This document shows positions 31,383 to 42,364 of a stretch of 64,000 nucleotides of DNA, piece by piece; the stretch's first letter is position 1; each line of letters starts with the position of its first letter. Made by a program: the position numbers and the translations under genes. Under the pieces are notes generated by a model. The model was not told the origin of the DNA. It searched no databases and saw only the letters and a list, made by a program, of their open reading frames with translations. Origin of the DNA: Leishmania martiniquensis (Eukaryota; Euglenozoa; Kinetoplastea; Trypanosomatida; Trypanosomatidae); assembly GCF_017916325.1 (NCBI RefSeq), contig NC_090144.1, positions 234,501-298,500 of the forward strand, read 5' to 3'.

Positions 31383-32093
31383 AGGATGCCGAACAGAATG
31401 CGCACGCAGACACATGAGCGAGAGGCGGAGGGTGTCATGCGTATCGCCGACATTTGGCAGCGCATCTTTTTCAGCTATGTGCTGCGCATCACAACCGAAC
31501 ATCGTTATCGGCGTCTCAACCGCTCCCCCCGCTGTGCTGGCCTTTTTTTTACAGCTGCCGCCTCTCTCTCTCTTTGGGTGCCTTCACCACCCGCTCGAGG
31601 ACTGCATGCGTGAGGACGCTCTTTCGTGCGCGCACGAGGAACAAGAGAGGCTGTGGTGTGTTGTAGGGCACCACCACCACCCACAAAAAAAATCCTTATG
31701 CTTACCTCTCTCCCCCCCTCTCTCCTGCTCTCTCGCCGTCCTCCCCTCTGTTGCGCCGCCCTCATCCTCCACGTCTTGTGGATGCCGTCCTGATGGCTGT
31801 GATGGCAACCGCCCGGCCCGCCTTGCGCTCTCGTAGGGGGGCGTACGTTCTTCCCTCCCCTTTTTTTTTCGAGCTGGTGAACGATTCGTCTGCACGCCCA
31901 AAGCAAAAGAATCTGCCCTCCCCATCTCCTGCGACTCCCTCCGTCGCGCATCAGCGCCACCGCCACTTGTCCGGTGCAGAGATACCTTTTCTCGCGGCGC
32001 CGCAACGGGGCGAGGTGCAACGAGAACAGCACAGGAAGACGGAGAAGCGCACGGGCCCCACCCATTCCCCCTCTCCATCTCTCTTTCTCTCTC
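31383..32093. other. Intergenic region
   Basis: No supported gene. Contains CT tracts and poly-T runs; the CT tract at 32069-32092 abuts the ATG of the next gene. Confidence 0.6.
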
Positions 32094-33152
32094 ATGTCCA
32101 ACGTCGCGCTTAGCTCGGCTCCCACGCGGGGTGCGGCTGCTTTCGAGGCGCCTCCGTTACGGGCCCCAACGAAAGCGAGGCCAGCGCGCAAAGCGTCATC
32201 GAATACGGGAGACGCCAACCCCCACCCGCCTGCCCAGGCCAAAGGCGTCGCCGCACAGCAGCAGAGGCGGCGGGAGAGGGAATTTGTCGCGCACAAGGCG
32301 CACATTCTGGCCAACCTGCAGGCGAACGTGTGTGACCTGAGCCCCAAAGGCAGCGTGGATGTGAAGTGTCTCCCCGTTATGGATGTACTGAACACGCACG
32401 AGGACTACATCACCACGAGCAGCTGCAGCGGGCGCATCTCTCTCTTCCACAGCATCACGCACAAAGAGGCTGTCGGGTTCGACAACAGCGCGGCGTCGAC
32501 GAAGCCGCGCATGAAGCGGGGCGAAAATGCAGCGCTCGGCTGGTTATTCGTGAAGCACGGCATGCTGCGCCCAATGGAGATGATGCAGGTGGTACGTTTC
32601 CTCTGCGGGCCAGCCACAACGCTGGAGGACGTGGCGCTGGACGCCGCGCAGGTGCAGAAGCACGCTGCTCACATGGACTCACTGGGCGGCAACGCCGACT
32701 GCCACGGTGCCGCCTCTTGCTCCTCGTCTTCTAGGATGTATGATGGTGAGGTGGAAGGAGTCCTGGTGGAAGCGGGAGCGAACGGAGACGAGGCTGGGGC
32801 ACTACCCGTCCCCACGTGCGGCACCGTGTCGCTCAAGATGGAGCCGTTTGTCATGCACGTCGAGTGTCGCACGATGGAGGCTGCAAAGCTGCTGCTCTCG
32901 GCAGCCGTGAGCGACAGCGGGTACCGCAACAGCGGCGTTGTCCCGCCTGGGAAGAAGATTATGTGCGGCATCCGCAGTGCAGCTGGGCTCGGGCTGGAGG
33001 TGCCGGTCGTCGTTCACGGCGTCAACCACGTGGCGTCTCAGCGAGCATACTTATGGGCGCTTCTTGGGCTTGCCAATGAGAAGATGGAAGCGAACGAGAA
33101 GAAGATACAGCTGCTGGGGAGATGCGTTGCGGCGCGCATCCTAACCGCGTGA
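32094..33152 (+). CDS. TYW3: tRNA wybutosine-synthesizing protein 3 (TYW3)
   Basis: A 352-residue protein of the TYW3 family, the S-adenosylmethionine-dependent methyltransferase that methylates N4 of the imidazopurine during wybutosine formation at position 37 of tRNA-Phe. The family signature is plain: SPKGSVDVKCLPVMDVLN, then EDYITTSSCSGRISLF. A later segment (SVSLKMEPFVMHVECR, AKLLLSAAVSDSGYRNSG, KIMCGIRSAAGLGLEVPV) matches the substrate/cofactor-binding part of the fold. An Ala/Pro-rich N-terminal extension of about 60 residues and an insert of about 60 residues in the middle make it longer than archaeal Taw3 (about 200). The CT tract runs up to the ATG at 32094, the first ATG of the frame. 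Confident call. Confidence 0.92.
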   Translation: MSNVALSSAPTRGAAAFEAPPLRAPTKARPARKASSNTGDANPHPPAQAKGVAAQQQRRREREFVAHKAHILANLQANVCDLSPKGSVDVKCLPVMDVLNTHEDYITTSSCSGRISLFHSITHKEAVGFDNSAASTKPRMKRGENAALGWLFVKHGMLRPMEMMQVVRFLCGPATTLEDVALDAAQVQKHAAHMDSLGGNADCHGAASCSSSSRMYDGEVEGVLVEAGANGDEAGALPVPTCGTVSLKMEPFVMHVECRTMEAAKLLLSAAVSDSGYRNSGVVPPGKKIMCGIRSAAGLGLEVPVVVHGVNHVASQRAYLWALLGLANEKMEANEKKIQLLGRCVAARILTA

Positions 33153-33865
33153 AGGCCACACTCAACCCCCTCCATCGAGTAAAAATGACCTCCGCTGTCT
33201 GACAGAAGCCCTGTGTGTTTGTGTGTGTGTGTGTGATCATCGAACCCGCGGCGTTGACCAGCAGCTGCAGCACGGGCCCGTTTTCTATACGGCGCACGGA
33301 CCGGTTGTACGCCTACCATGAGCGAGCCATGCCGAGAGAGCGTCCGCTCCGCGAAGACCGACAGAAAGCAGGGGGGAGATGGGAGGCGAAAGAAAGAGGG
33401 TATACAAGCGCTCCGCGGCGCCCCGGTACCGATGGGCAGCCGCTGTCGCGCTACTCCTTCCGAGGCAGCCTCACACACGCGCATACAGAAAAACATTTTT
33501 CACCTGCCGCCGCCCTGGGAACCATCTCGGCATGCGCGCCCCGCGATGTCTCTCTCGGCCTCTCTTCGTTTCCTCTGCGTTTGTACACCACCACTACTAC
33601 TACTACCCCCTTCCTCTTCCTCCCTTGGCGTCTTTGACCGTACCGTGCACACGCGGCAACGGTGATCGGTCTCTACTGCCGCGCTACTACAACCCATCAC
33701 GACAAGAGTTTCCTGCGTTCACACCAAGCGCCGTTGCCTAGCATCACACAGTTCCGCTTTGCCTCACCACGTCCCTCACCTGCCCAGTTGCGTTGTATCT
33801 TTCATTTTTTGACGACCCCTCCCCGTCTGCGGCTCATCACGCTCAGGTGGCACACGAAAAAGAAA
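33153..33865. other. Intergenic region
   Basis: No supported gene. The prefoldin frame is open back to 33662 without an ATG. A pyrimidine-rich tract and AG at 33845-33846 lie shortly before the prefoldin ATG. Confidence 0.6.
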
Positions 33866-34282
33866 ATGAGCTCCACCACCAAGACATCGCAGAGCTCTCC
33901 CACTGAGGAGCAGATTGTGCAGCAGTACAATCGCATGCGTCAAGAGCAGAGTGCCATCATGTCCCGTATCGCAGAGCTCGAGAACGAGTCTCACGAGCAC
34001 GACCTCGTGGCGACGGAGCTGCGCCCGCTGCAGAAGGACCGCTGCTGTCATCAGCTTGTCGGCGGCGCCCTCGTGGAGCGCACAGTGGGCGAGGTACTGC
34101 CGGACATTGAGGAGAACTTAGCCGCCATTCGCGAAGCGCTCGTGCAGCTGAACAAGGGGCTCTTGGAGAAGGAGAAGCAGATGGACGAGTTCATGACCAA
34201 GTACAAGCTTAACCGCCCCGGTGCGAACCAGGCCGTGACGGCCGATCAGAGCAACGATGGCAATCGCGGCGTGCTGGCGTGA
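33866..34282 (+). CDS. PFDN2: Prefoldin subunit 2 (beta-type)
   Basis: A 138-residue beta-type prefoldin subunit, close to the usual family length. Two coiled-coil helices (EQIVQQYNRMRQEQSAIMSR and EENLAAIREALVQLNKGLLE) flank the conserved hairpin CCHQLVGGALVERTVGEVLP, which is the hallmark of subunit 2. Prefoldin is the cytosolic hexamer that captures unfolded actin and tubulin and passes them to the CCT chaperonin. The ATG at 33866 lies 20 bases after a tract-plus-AG acceptor. High confidence. Confidence 0.95.
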   Translation: MSSTTKTSQSSPTEEQIVQQYNRMRQEQSAIMSRIAELENESHEHDLVATELRPLQKDRCCHQLVGGALVERTVGEVLPDIEENLAAIREALVQLNKGLLEKEKQMDEFMTKYKLNRPGANQAVTADQSNDGNRGVLA

Positions 34283-34767
34283 CGCGACGCTCGATGTGGT
34301 GCAGCCGCGGTAGACGTAAGCGTCTCTGCTTGGCCATCTTGTCTGTGCGTATGTGAAGGCGCGCCTAAATCGGTAACGGCGTTTTTCCCCTCCCCCGTCC
34401 TTGTGTGCACTCGCGACACGGTGCACGTATGAGGGAAGGATGCTGGTTCTTCGCTAGTCTAGATTTGGCCTCTCACCCGAGGTGGATCAGTAAACGAGAT
34501 ATGTCTGAAAAATCTGCGCTGCACACCTCCCTCCTCGTCTGCTCCTCTTTCCCGCCTCGCCGTCTGAAGGTGCCGGGGAGCGGAAGGGGTGCACAGCAGC
34601 GCTCGTGTTCCATGCGTGGCATGCCGCTTCTCTGCGATCCCCCGCAGTCCCCCTCCCTCCCTCCCCCCAATCCCCTCCACTCGCCACTCTCCCTCTCCCT
34701 TTGCCTGTGGCACAATTCACTGAAGTGAAGCAGCGAAAACGCCACTCCCCGCGCAGGCGCGGGCCAA
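34283..34767. other. Intergenic region
   Basis: Short spacer with no supported gene. CT-rich at 34640-34710; an AG at 34755-34756 precedes the next ATG. Confidence 0.6.
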
Positions 34768-35883
34768 ATGTTTCCACAGGGGCTGATCGATCAATGGCTG
34801 AGCAAATCACGTGAAGGCCGCCGCAGCGTGCGTGAGGACCCAAAAGCGACGCCGGCCATCCTAGACAACATCAACCGCCTCGAGGAGTACTGCCGCAGCC
34901 ATCCGTACGATGTCTTCTGCGCGAGCACATTGCAGAATCCGCCCTTTGCCCTCCATGCACTGGAGAGCGAAGCGGCTGAGCGGCAGCGGCTCGCACAGCC
35001 GCCGCCGGTGCTCTCGGTGACCGTTCCTTCGCCCTCCGCTCACGCGACAGCGTTCGATGGGGTGGGGAGCGGTGTTTGTGGGCGGTACGCAGACGGAGAG
35101 GTCTTGCGCACGTCGGTGGCTGCTGCGGCTCAGCATCTGCACAACGTCGCCACACGACTTGCCGCATACCTGCGCTCTAGCGGCCTCGTGAAATGTGCGG
35201 CGGGCCAGCATGAAGAAGGGCTGCAGTGCACCGTTGTAGCGAACTTCTTCGTGCGCTTATTGTCGGAGGCGGCGGTAGCCGCCGTGTACCGACAGGGCAT
35301 CGCTGCGCAGATAGAGGCCGAGGACCGGGCGGTCTTTCAGCATCGTCAGTCACAGCGACGGTTGCAGCTGCACGTTACCTGTAAGTATCACATCGATCCG
35401 GGGCGTCGGGCTTCGTCAGAGAGCAAAGGGACCAGCGCTGAGGCCGTCCGTGGCGCCGACGATCTCACCGTGGCGCGACCCATTGCCGACCATCGGCGCC
35501 TAAGTCAAGGGCTCGTTTCCTTGTGGGGCTCACTGACACAAAGGGAGCGACACGGTGAACAGGCCGCCGGTGGGCCACCGTTGCAAAAGCGCAGCCGCGA
35601 CGGCACCGCCGATGCTGGCCCGGCGGACAGCGATGAGAACCTGTGGACGCGCGTGCGTGTGGACTGCCTGCGCCGCTGGCTTGGTGGCCGCCCCCTTCCA
35701 CCGCCGCCGCCGCCACCTCCAGGCACCGCGTCACGGGTGCCAAGTCGAGGCAGCATGGAGGCAGCATCGCCAGGAGTGCCGGGCGGCGGGTGGTCCAGCC
35801 GGCTTCTGCACATCTCCAAGCGCGACGTAGAGTTTGCCCTGCGCAAGGTACTCACTGACGCGACGGCACCGGCGGTGTCGTAG
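34768..35883 (+). CDS. Hypothetical protein with polyproline tract
   Basis: A 371-residue protein I do not recognise. The first 60 residues (MFPQGLIDQWLSKSREGRRS, ILDNINRLEEYCRSHPYDVF) look ordered and helical. The middle includes a helical stretch LHNVATRLAAYLRSSGL. A run of eight or nine prolines lies near residue 310. The C-terminus ends in LLHISKRDVEFALRKVLTD, an amphipathic helix that superficially recalls histone-fold subunits. No signal peptide or membrane span is seen. Codon phase and composition match neighbouring genes, and an AG acceptor lies close before the ATG, so it is likely a real gene. Confidence 0.7.
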   Translation: MFPQGLIDQWLSKSREGRRSVREDPKATPAILDNINRLEEYCRSHPYDVFCASTLQNPPFALHALESEAAERQRLAQPPPVLSVTVPSPSAHATAFDGVGSGVCGRYADGEVLRTSVAAAAQHLHNVATRLAAYLRSSGLVKCAAGQHEEGLQCTVVANFFVRLLSEAAVAAVYRQGIAAQIEAEDRAVFQHRQSQRRLQLHVTCKYHIDPGRRASSESKGTSAEAVRGADDLTVARPIADHRRLSQGLVSLWGSLTQRERHGEQAAGGPPLQKRSRDGTADAGPADSDENLWTRVRVDCLRRWLGGRPLPPPPPPPPGTASRVPSRGSMEAASPGVPGGGWSSRLLHISKRDVEFALRKVLTDATAPAVS

Positions 35884-36181
35884 GTGTGTCCCGCTAAGGG
35901 GCATACCCGTTGCACAAACACACAAGACCAAATCCTCTAAAGGTCAGGCCCGAGGCGCCTGCAAAAGCAGCTATCGCCATGGCATGTAGCATGTGTCGCG
36001 CCCTGTGCGCAAGCTCCTCCTTGCGGTGTCCTATCCACCCTTGCCGATCCCGTCTCACTCCCCTGTACCTTTTCGCCTGGCACCGCTGCCCTCACCAAGA
36101 ATACGTTACACACGGAAGATATTTTCCGTGTTGTGGATAGACAGGCCACCCCCCAGAGCGCCGTCTCAGAAGCGTCCGCCA

Positions 36182-37111
36182 ATGTCAAGCAAGCCCATCG
36201 ATGCTGTCTGCACCATGGCGACGCGCGAGTGCGTTGCGGAGCTTGAGCTCTTCCACCGAGCGCTCCGCATGCTGCACCCTAGCCTACCCCTTTACCTTGG
36301 CTGCAGCAGCGAAGTCCGTAGCGCCGCCGAGGCGGCCACCGACGCCACGTCGCAGCTGCGAGCTCTGCACAATGACGCACATATGCGGTGGGTGCGGTGC
36401 CTCGACCAGTATGGCCCAGACATCTCACGCACGGCAATGGAGCGCCAGCGCGGCGTGTGGTACCCCGCACGGCACACGGACTTCATGATGGAGAAAGCCA
36501 ATCTGATGGAGCTGGCCATGACGACAGTAGGGACGAACGCGCCAACCGTAGCGTTCCTTGACTGCGACATCACCCTGCTCCGTGAGCTGCCCTGCATACC
36601 GGCAGCTGCGGCTGTTGCCCTGTCACCCCACTGCATTCGCGAAACGGATGAGGCTGTCTTCGGTGCCTTCAACGGCGGCTACGTTGTCGCCAGCACGCCG
36701 GAGGTGCTGTGGGAGTGGCGACGGGCCACGCAGACGTCACGCTACTTTGATCAGGCGTCACTGGAGCACGTGGCTGACGTCTTTGAGCGCCGCGCGCAGC
36801 TGCACCGACTGCCACCGCAGCACAACTACGGATTCTGGCGCCTCCTTCAGCCGCGCTTCGGTAGTGCCGTAGACGAGGCGAAGCGCTTCTCCATCGCCGC
36901 CACGCCGTCAGCAAACGGTCCGCAGCAGCCAACATCAATGGCTCTCCACTACAATGGCGCGCCGCTTTGCTCCCTTCACACACACTTTATGACACCCAAC
37001 CCTCCGCGGGACGTCCGTCTTTTCAACGCGGTGTTGCGCCGCTGGATGGGGCGCTGCGCTGCCACAAACCCCGTTTGCGCCGCGGTTCTTTCTCGCCTGG
37101 GTCGCGCCTAG
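36182..37111 (+). CDS. Putative nucleotide-sugar glycosyltransferase-like protein
   Basis: A 309-residue protein and the last gene of the plus-strand array. The segment PTVAFLDCDITLLRELP contains a D127-C-D129 (DxD) motif in a beta-strand context, as used by GT-A glycosyltransferases to bind the metal and nucleotide sugar. VFGAFNGGYVVAS follows and resembles the acceptor/donor loop of the nucleotide-diphospho-sugar transferase family. HTDFMMEKANLMELAM precedes it, as in that family. There is no clear signal peptide or membrane span, so a cytosolic enzyme or a remote homologue is possible. The upstream part of the open frame to 35993 has no ATG. The abnormal non-coding block starts within a few bases of the stop codon. 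Confidence 0.65.
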   Translation: MSSKPIDAVCTMATRECVAELELFHRALRMLHPSLPLYLGCSSEVRSAAEAATDATSQLRALHNDAHMRWVRCLDQYGPDISRTAMERQRGVWYPARHTDFMMEKANLMELAMTTVGTNAPTVAFLDCDITLLRELPCIPAAAAVALSPHCIRETDEAVFGAFNGGYVVASTPEVLWEWRRATQTSRYFDQASLEHVADVFERRAQLHRLPPQHNYGFWRLLQPRFGSAVDEAKRFSIAATPSANGPQQPTSMALHYNGAPLCSLHTHFMTPNPPRDVRLFNAVLRRWMGRCAATNPVCAAVLSRLGRA

Positions 37112-40100
37112 GAGGCGGGTGCCTGGGCCCGGGGGGAGGGCGCCCGTGGGCCCCCCGCGCGCGGGTGGGGAAGACGCATGCGCCGCCGCCGGCCCCACCC
37201 ACACGCGAGCACCGGAAACGAGACCCGTTTTTCCAGGCCTTTAGGGGCCCCGGCAACCTGGGCGGCATAGCCGCCGCTAGAAAGCTACAGCTGTGTACCA
37301 CACAAGGCAACCGCAAAATCTGAGGAAAAGGGGGGAGCAACGAGGGGAAGAACGCAGACACCAACACGAAACGTAGATCTTTAGAGCAGCTGGGATGAGG
37401 CACTGGCATGCAAAAGCCCCTTCCCCACGCGCCAAGCAATGGGCACAATTTGTTGCATCGCAGTGCCCGCGAGCAAGGCACACCCCAGAACTTTTGCTTT
37501 TACTGCACGCCAAAGAGAAAAAAGCAGGTGAGAAAGCACCAGCCCGATTTCGGCCACCTGGGACCAAGAACCTCGATCGGGAGCTGTTGGCTGTAAAGCA
37601 AAAAGGCGCATCCCATCCCAGGGCGCCAAACGACATTAGCCGATGGTACCTGGGAAGAGAGCTTCTGGCACATCCCAAGCAGTAGGAAAACCGTTGTGAC
37701 ACTCTTTTGTTGGCGAAGTAGACATCCGAAGAGCAGAAGCGGCCAGCCACCAATAAAAGCCCACACAGCCGCCTCGCATGCGGAGAAGCCGCCGCCCCTT
37801 ATGCCATGAAGTTGGTGAAAAATCCTTTTTTGGCCTTTCACCACGCTTTCCGCGAGTGAAATCGGGCAGTATTCCATTTCCACCTGCAATTCTCGCCGGC
37901 GCCGTCGTACCCAAAAATGGCAGACGAGAGCGCGCCCACCGAATTCGGCCAGTTGCTGCCCCACCCGTCAAAGGTGTGAAAATCACATGGAAATATAGCC
38001 TCGCAAGGCGCCGGCCACTAGCCCAATGGGGCGCCCCTCGCGGCGGCCATGCCGGCTGCTAGATGCCCTTCCATTCCTGGGAAGCTTGCGCCGGAAAAGG
38101 GGGCTTTGGCAAGCCCCAAGGAAGCCCACGCGAGCCGCACCGCCGGCACACAAAAGCCGCGAAAACCCAAAGAAGGCGGCGCCAAGAAGCGACAACAGAA
38201 CGCAGCCCCCAAAACCGCTCTGGAGACCGCCGCCCCCTTCAGAGAAAGGCCCTCCACACCGGTTCAAAAGGCCTTTGAATGACGGGCAAAAAAAAAGGGC
38301 CCTTGGCGCCACAAAAAAGGACCCACCCCCTAGCGCGGAGAAACTTGGGGTTCGGCCACCGCAAAAGCCCAGGCGCCGTTTGTTCCCCCAGAGGAAAGCC
38401 CAACGCAGAGGGCGCGCAGCCAGGCCCCCATCTAGGAAACCAGGCCTTTTTCTGGAAAAGGCCTTTCGGCATGATAAACCGCTCCGCGCCCGTAAGGAGC
38501 AAGAATGGCCGGAAGGGCAAGAGCGCCGCGGCCGGCGAAACCAGCCCACACGGCAACCCAGGCGCGGAGGCCACGGCCCGCCCGGCGAAGCCCCCTACGG
38601 CACCCAGGAAAAACGCGGCCCCTTAACGCGACCCAAAAGATTTTCTTTTAGCGGTAGCGACTGGGCCAAAAGGCCCCCGACAAGAAAAAACTAAGTGCAT
38701 AAACCCAGGCCCGCGGCCACTAAACAAATGAGAAAAGGCAGAACACGAAGAAGAAAAAGCGGACACGACAACGCCACGATGGAATTTAGCATCGCCGCGC
38801 AGTTTTCAAGCATTTTTTGTGTTTTTCCCCGCTTTTTAAGTGTTTTTGGCCCCGGAAGCGCCATATGCTAACCACTGGCTCTTGACCCCTTCTGATCTAA
38901 GGCGTTGTGGCGCGTTCGGTGCTTTCATTTTTTCTTTTGAACTAAGAAACACCCTTTACTTTTCAAGCTGTGGGCGTCATATAATCACGATATATCCAAA
39001 AAAACAAAGTTTCTTTTAGGTTGGTCAAAAAGAGGGCTATGAAAGCAAGAAACGGAACAAATGAGCTGTCTAAAGACGCGCCCGTTTTCGGAAGGCATTA
39101 AAGAAGCAAAAGGAGCCACCCACCTAGCTGAGTTTCGTCCGATCCGGGGGTCTCGGTGGTGCTTGTGGGGGCCCGGCTTCGTTTTCGGGTCCTCCAGCTC
39201 GCTGCGTGGCCGGTCTTTGGGTGGCATTTGGGCTTGCGAGACGGATCGCTTGCCAAGTGGATTTGCGGAAGGCACCCCCTAAAAAACGGTTGGCGGGAGC
39301 CACCAAATCCTTTTGGCGTTAGCCGTCTCTTTTCGGTTCCTCGATGACCTTCGATGGTGAACTGTGTTTCCCCCCAGCGCTTTCTAGACATCTGAAAGGG
39401 CCAGGCGCCCCGGCGTTGCTTATTCTTTCGCCCCCTTTCAGTGGTTAGGCGCCGCTGACTATTTTGGCGGCGTTTCCCGAAGCTTACATCCCAATAGGCC
39501 GCCGGCATCTATTTTCTCATTTTTTGCTCTTCGCCGGGCCCTTTGGGCGCTTGGGGGCGGCGCCCCCTTTCGGCGTTTGGCAAACGCGGCGGCCACATTT
39601 TCCCCCAGGGCCCCCAGATTTACCCGCCCCAGTTTTCTTATAATTTGCTGCGACTTCTGGTGTGTGATCAATCCATTCGTATTCCCTAGTCAGCCTTTCT
39701 CACCCAAATGCTGCTTTGCCTCCCTGCTGTCATTTCCTTCCTTGCGCTCTTTTGTTGTCCGGGCACGTGGCCGCACCCCTTGGCCGCCCCCCCCCCGCTT
39801 TCCTTTTTTAGGCTGGGGTTTTCGTTGGCGGGCTCTGCCCGACCTATCTCCTCAACCATCTGGGCGCGTTTCCGGCGGCAGCAGGCTTCTTGTGGTGCCC
39901 CTTTTCTCTTGGGACCTGTTTTAGCGGGCCCCTTTCGCCGAGACCTCCTTCCGTCCAAGTTTCTGCTCTCCTTCTGCTACCCATGCGCTGCATTTTCTCT
40001 TTGTGACTTTGACGGTTGTTCCGCGCTCTCAATTTTCTTAGCTTGTCATTTTTGCGAGGGCCATGGGCAGAATTTGTCCCCATTATGCGGGCGCCTTGTT

Positions 40101-41100
40101 TTTTCATGTTTCTTGCGGCAGAAGATGCTACGAGGAACTGGTGGCGGGGTTTCAAAGTAGATGCGGGAGCGCCTTGATCGTTGTGGTTCTGACCCTCGGA
40201 ATAAATCGATTGTGGCGCGCGCGGGCGCCTGGCTTGTGGGGGCCGGGCGTGGTTTTTAGCCCGCTTGCGAATGGGCCCGAAGGGGGGGCTGGCACCGCCA
40301 AAGGCCGGGGAACTCGTGAAGCTTGTGGCGAAAAGAAAGCGTTCCCTCCCACACGCAAACTGCAGAAATCCTTTTTAGTGAGCAACCACCGTCTTTCCTG
40401 ATTCTGGTGATCGTTGAACGCCCAGAAGCCATGTAGAAAAGCACGTGTGACGCTTTTAGAAGGAGAAAACGCCCCGTTTCTGTCCTCTCCTAAAGGAATT
40501 CGCATGTGGGGCTTTGCCTCTCTGGAAAAAAAGGATGGGGTGCCGGGGGCACAAAACGGCGTCATCGTTTCTAAAACGGAGGATGAAAAGGTTGAACAAA
40601 GTATAAAATAGTTGCGAAGTGACACAGAAATCCACCTTGATTTGAGGGAAACACAAAAATCCAAAACTGGTCTAGTCACACTCGTTTGTCCCGCCCATCA
40701 CGAAATTGTTGTGGCGATCGGCATTGTTGGCTTTTTTCAGTGATGGTAGCCCTCTGTGGCGTGCAAAACTAAAGTGGCCACTTTTCAGTGGGTGTCGGAA
40801 TAGAAATTAGGCTGGGTGTGTGACGATTTCGCTTCTTCCGAGCGAGAAGCAGCTCTTTCCCCTTGCGGGCAATGACTCTGGCAGCTGGTAATTTTCGGCA
40901 CCCTTTCGTTAGAAAATAACTCTTTTTTTCGGATGGTTCTTCTTGGGCGACTGTGATGTGTGTGAGACGAGAAAGCGTGAGGGGAGGAGAAGAACGTGAT
41001 GTAGGTGGCTGACGCTCCTGCTAGTCGCATGCGCTTGAGCAGCCCTCCTCCACATTTGGGGAGCAAATCTCGCCGCGGCTTCGCTGCGCTCGCGGGTCTC
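37112..41100. other. Non-coding block of unusual composition in the convergent strand-switch region
   Basis: About 4 kb with no supported gene. It lacks the CT/CA tracts typical of the other spacers. From about 37.3 to 38.75 kb the plus strand is A- and C-rich with many AAAGGCC, GGCCC and poly-A words. From about 38.8 to 40.6 kb it turns T- and G-rich. Short related words recur, for example GCTTGTGGGGGCC near 39160 and near 40230. Many overlapping open frames exist on both strands but none gives a recognisable protein. It lies where the two gene arrays converge, so it is a good candidate for a transcription-termination zone or a decayed mobile element. Confidence 0.5.
38442..38464. repeat. 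Perfect 9-bp inverted repeat (hairpin)
   Basis: AGGCCTTTT and its exact reverse complement AAAAGGCCT are separated by five bases. It lies inside the unusual strand-switch block. Function unknown. Confidence 0.8.
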
Positions 41101-41524
41101 ACTTCTCCTGTAAGCAGACTTCTGGCCAGGACCAGCCCTCGTCCCCCGTAGCCGTGCTTGCCCATTGTGTGGAGTGTACTCCGTTCCGCGTTCTCTCCGC
41201 TGAGTGCGGCGTGTGCGTGCTGCGGAGGAGAATGGCCCCGTCACAGCTGCCCGTCACAACCCCCGCAGTCGCTCCTTCCTGGTGGACGCGCCGGTAGCCG
41301 CTGTCCTTGCCGTGGTAAGGGAACGCTGGCCGGGGAAAGAACTCCCCATCAGGGGTCCTGGGGCCCCGTCGTTGGTGAGCCTGAGTGGGAAGCGGGGGCC
41401 ATGTCGCCCCCATCCACCCGCCCCGTTGCGAGAATCGTGGGCGGCGATCCGCGCGCCTGCTCGCATAACGGGGAATACGTGCTTCGCAGAAAAGGCACCG
41501 CCAGGTTGTCGGCAGCGCGCCGCG

Positions 41525-42364
41525 TCACCCCCGTGTCGTACCGCCGTCGTCGGCGAAATTGCGTGATAGCTCATCCGCGGGGTTCACCTGGCCGGCGATG
41601 TAAAAGAACACCACCTGCACGCGCTCGGTAAAGTAGAGGGCCGTCGTGTACGCGTACAGGCGGTTCAGGCAGTACCCTCTGCCGATGCCGCCGAAGCCGT
41701 TGTGCTTCCGCTGCGCCCGCACAATCGCAAAGTGGTCCGTGACCACCGCCATGCGCATGGTCGGGCCCCTTCTCGCAACCAGCCCGTGCGCCATCAGGTA
41801 CTGCAGGCACAGCATCGCGGCCCGTGGCTCCGCGTGCGCCGAGTGCTTGGCGGTGAAGTATTCATCGTTCGGCAGCGGGTCCGGCACCCGCGTGCGTGGC
41901 GAGCCTTCGCCGACGCGACCTTTCGGGTGCAAGTCCGTGGCCCACCTCTGCTGCAGGGCGTCGGTGGTGCCGTTCGCGTACCGCACCACCGCTCCCCACC
42001 CGTCGGCCGACGCGTCCGTGAAGCAGATGGCGTCGTACGTGCCATCCTCGTAGGTGGCCGCGGTCCTGTCCGCGATCGTCCACCACTCGTTCTCGACCAG
42101 GCGTCCGCCGACCGATTGGAGGCACGCGAGGACGTTCGACCCCACATAGGGCACCTCGTCGTCCCAATCCCGGCCGCGCTCCACGAGCCGAAACATGGCT
42201 CGGTACGCCTGCTGCAAGGGGAACGCCTCCGCCGGGTTCAGGCGCGTCGTGTGCATGGCGTACATGACCAGCGACGCCAGGGACGCGAAAGACCGGCATG
42301 AGAAGCGCGTCGCTCGGAGCGCCAGTTTCAACTTGGACACCGTCTTGAGCGCGTTGCGTACCAC
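41525..42364 (-). CDS. RNase H domain of the retroelement
   Basis: A 279-codon open frame without ATG, in the same frame as the RT and separated from it only by TGA at 42365-42367. All acidic positions of a retroelement RNase H are visible: CFTDASADGWGAV (first Asp), HAEPRAAM (Glu), VVTDHFAIV (Asp), and FYIAGQVNPADELSRN (last Asp), the closing block typical of DIRS and Ty3 groups. The first 60 residues, with FASLASLVMYA and TRLNPAEAF, match the thumb/connection segment that normally lies between RT and RNase H. This shows that the part after the stop belonged to one RT-RNase H polypeptide. The enzyme would remove RNA from RNA:DNA hybrids during element replication. Frame remains open to the natural stop at 41525. 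Confidence 0.85.
   Translation of the reverse strand: MVRNALKTVSKLKLALRATRFSCRSFASLASLVMYAMHTTRLNPAEAFPLQQAYRAMFRLVERGRDWDDEVPYVGSNVLACLQSVGGRLVENEWWTIADRTAATYEDGTYDAICFTDASADGWGAVVRYANGTTDALQQRWATDLHPKGRVGEGSPRTRVPDPLPNDEYFTAKHSAHAEPRAAMLCLQYLMAHGLVARRGPTMRMAVVTDHFAIVRAQRKHNGFGGIGRGYCLNRLYAYTTALYFTERVQVVFFYIAGQVNPADELSRNFADDGGTTRG

Noticed and set aside
38026..38694. 222-codon frame in the unusual block
   Set aside because: Composition is Lys/Arg/Pro-rich from A/C-rich sequence, other frames are equally open, and no motif is visible.
39708..40160. 150-codon Cys/Phe/Leu-rich frame resembling a membrane protein
   Set aside because: The T- and C-rich strand creates hydrophobic translation by chance; no consistent spans, and it lies in the compositional island.
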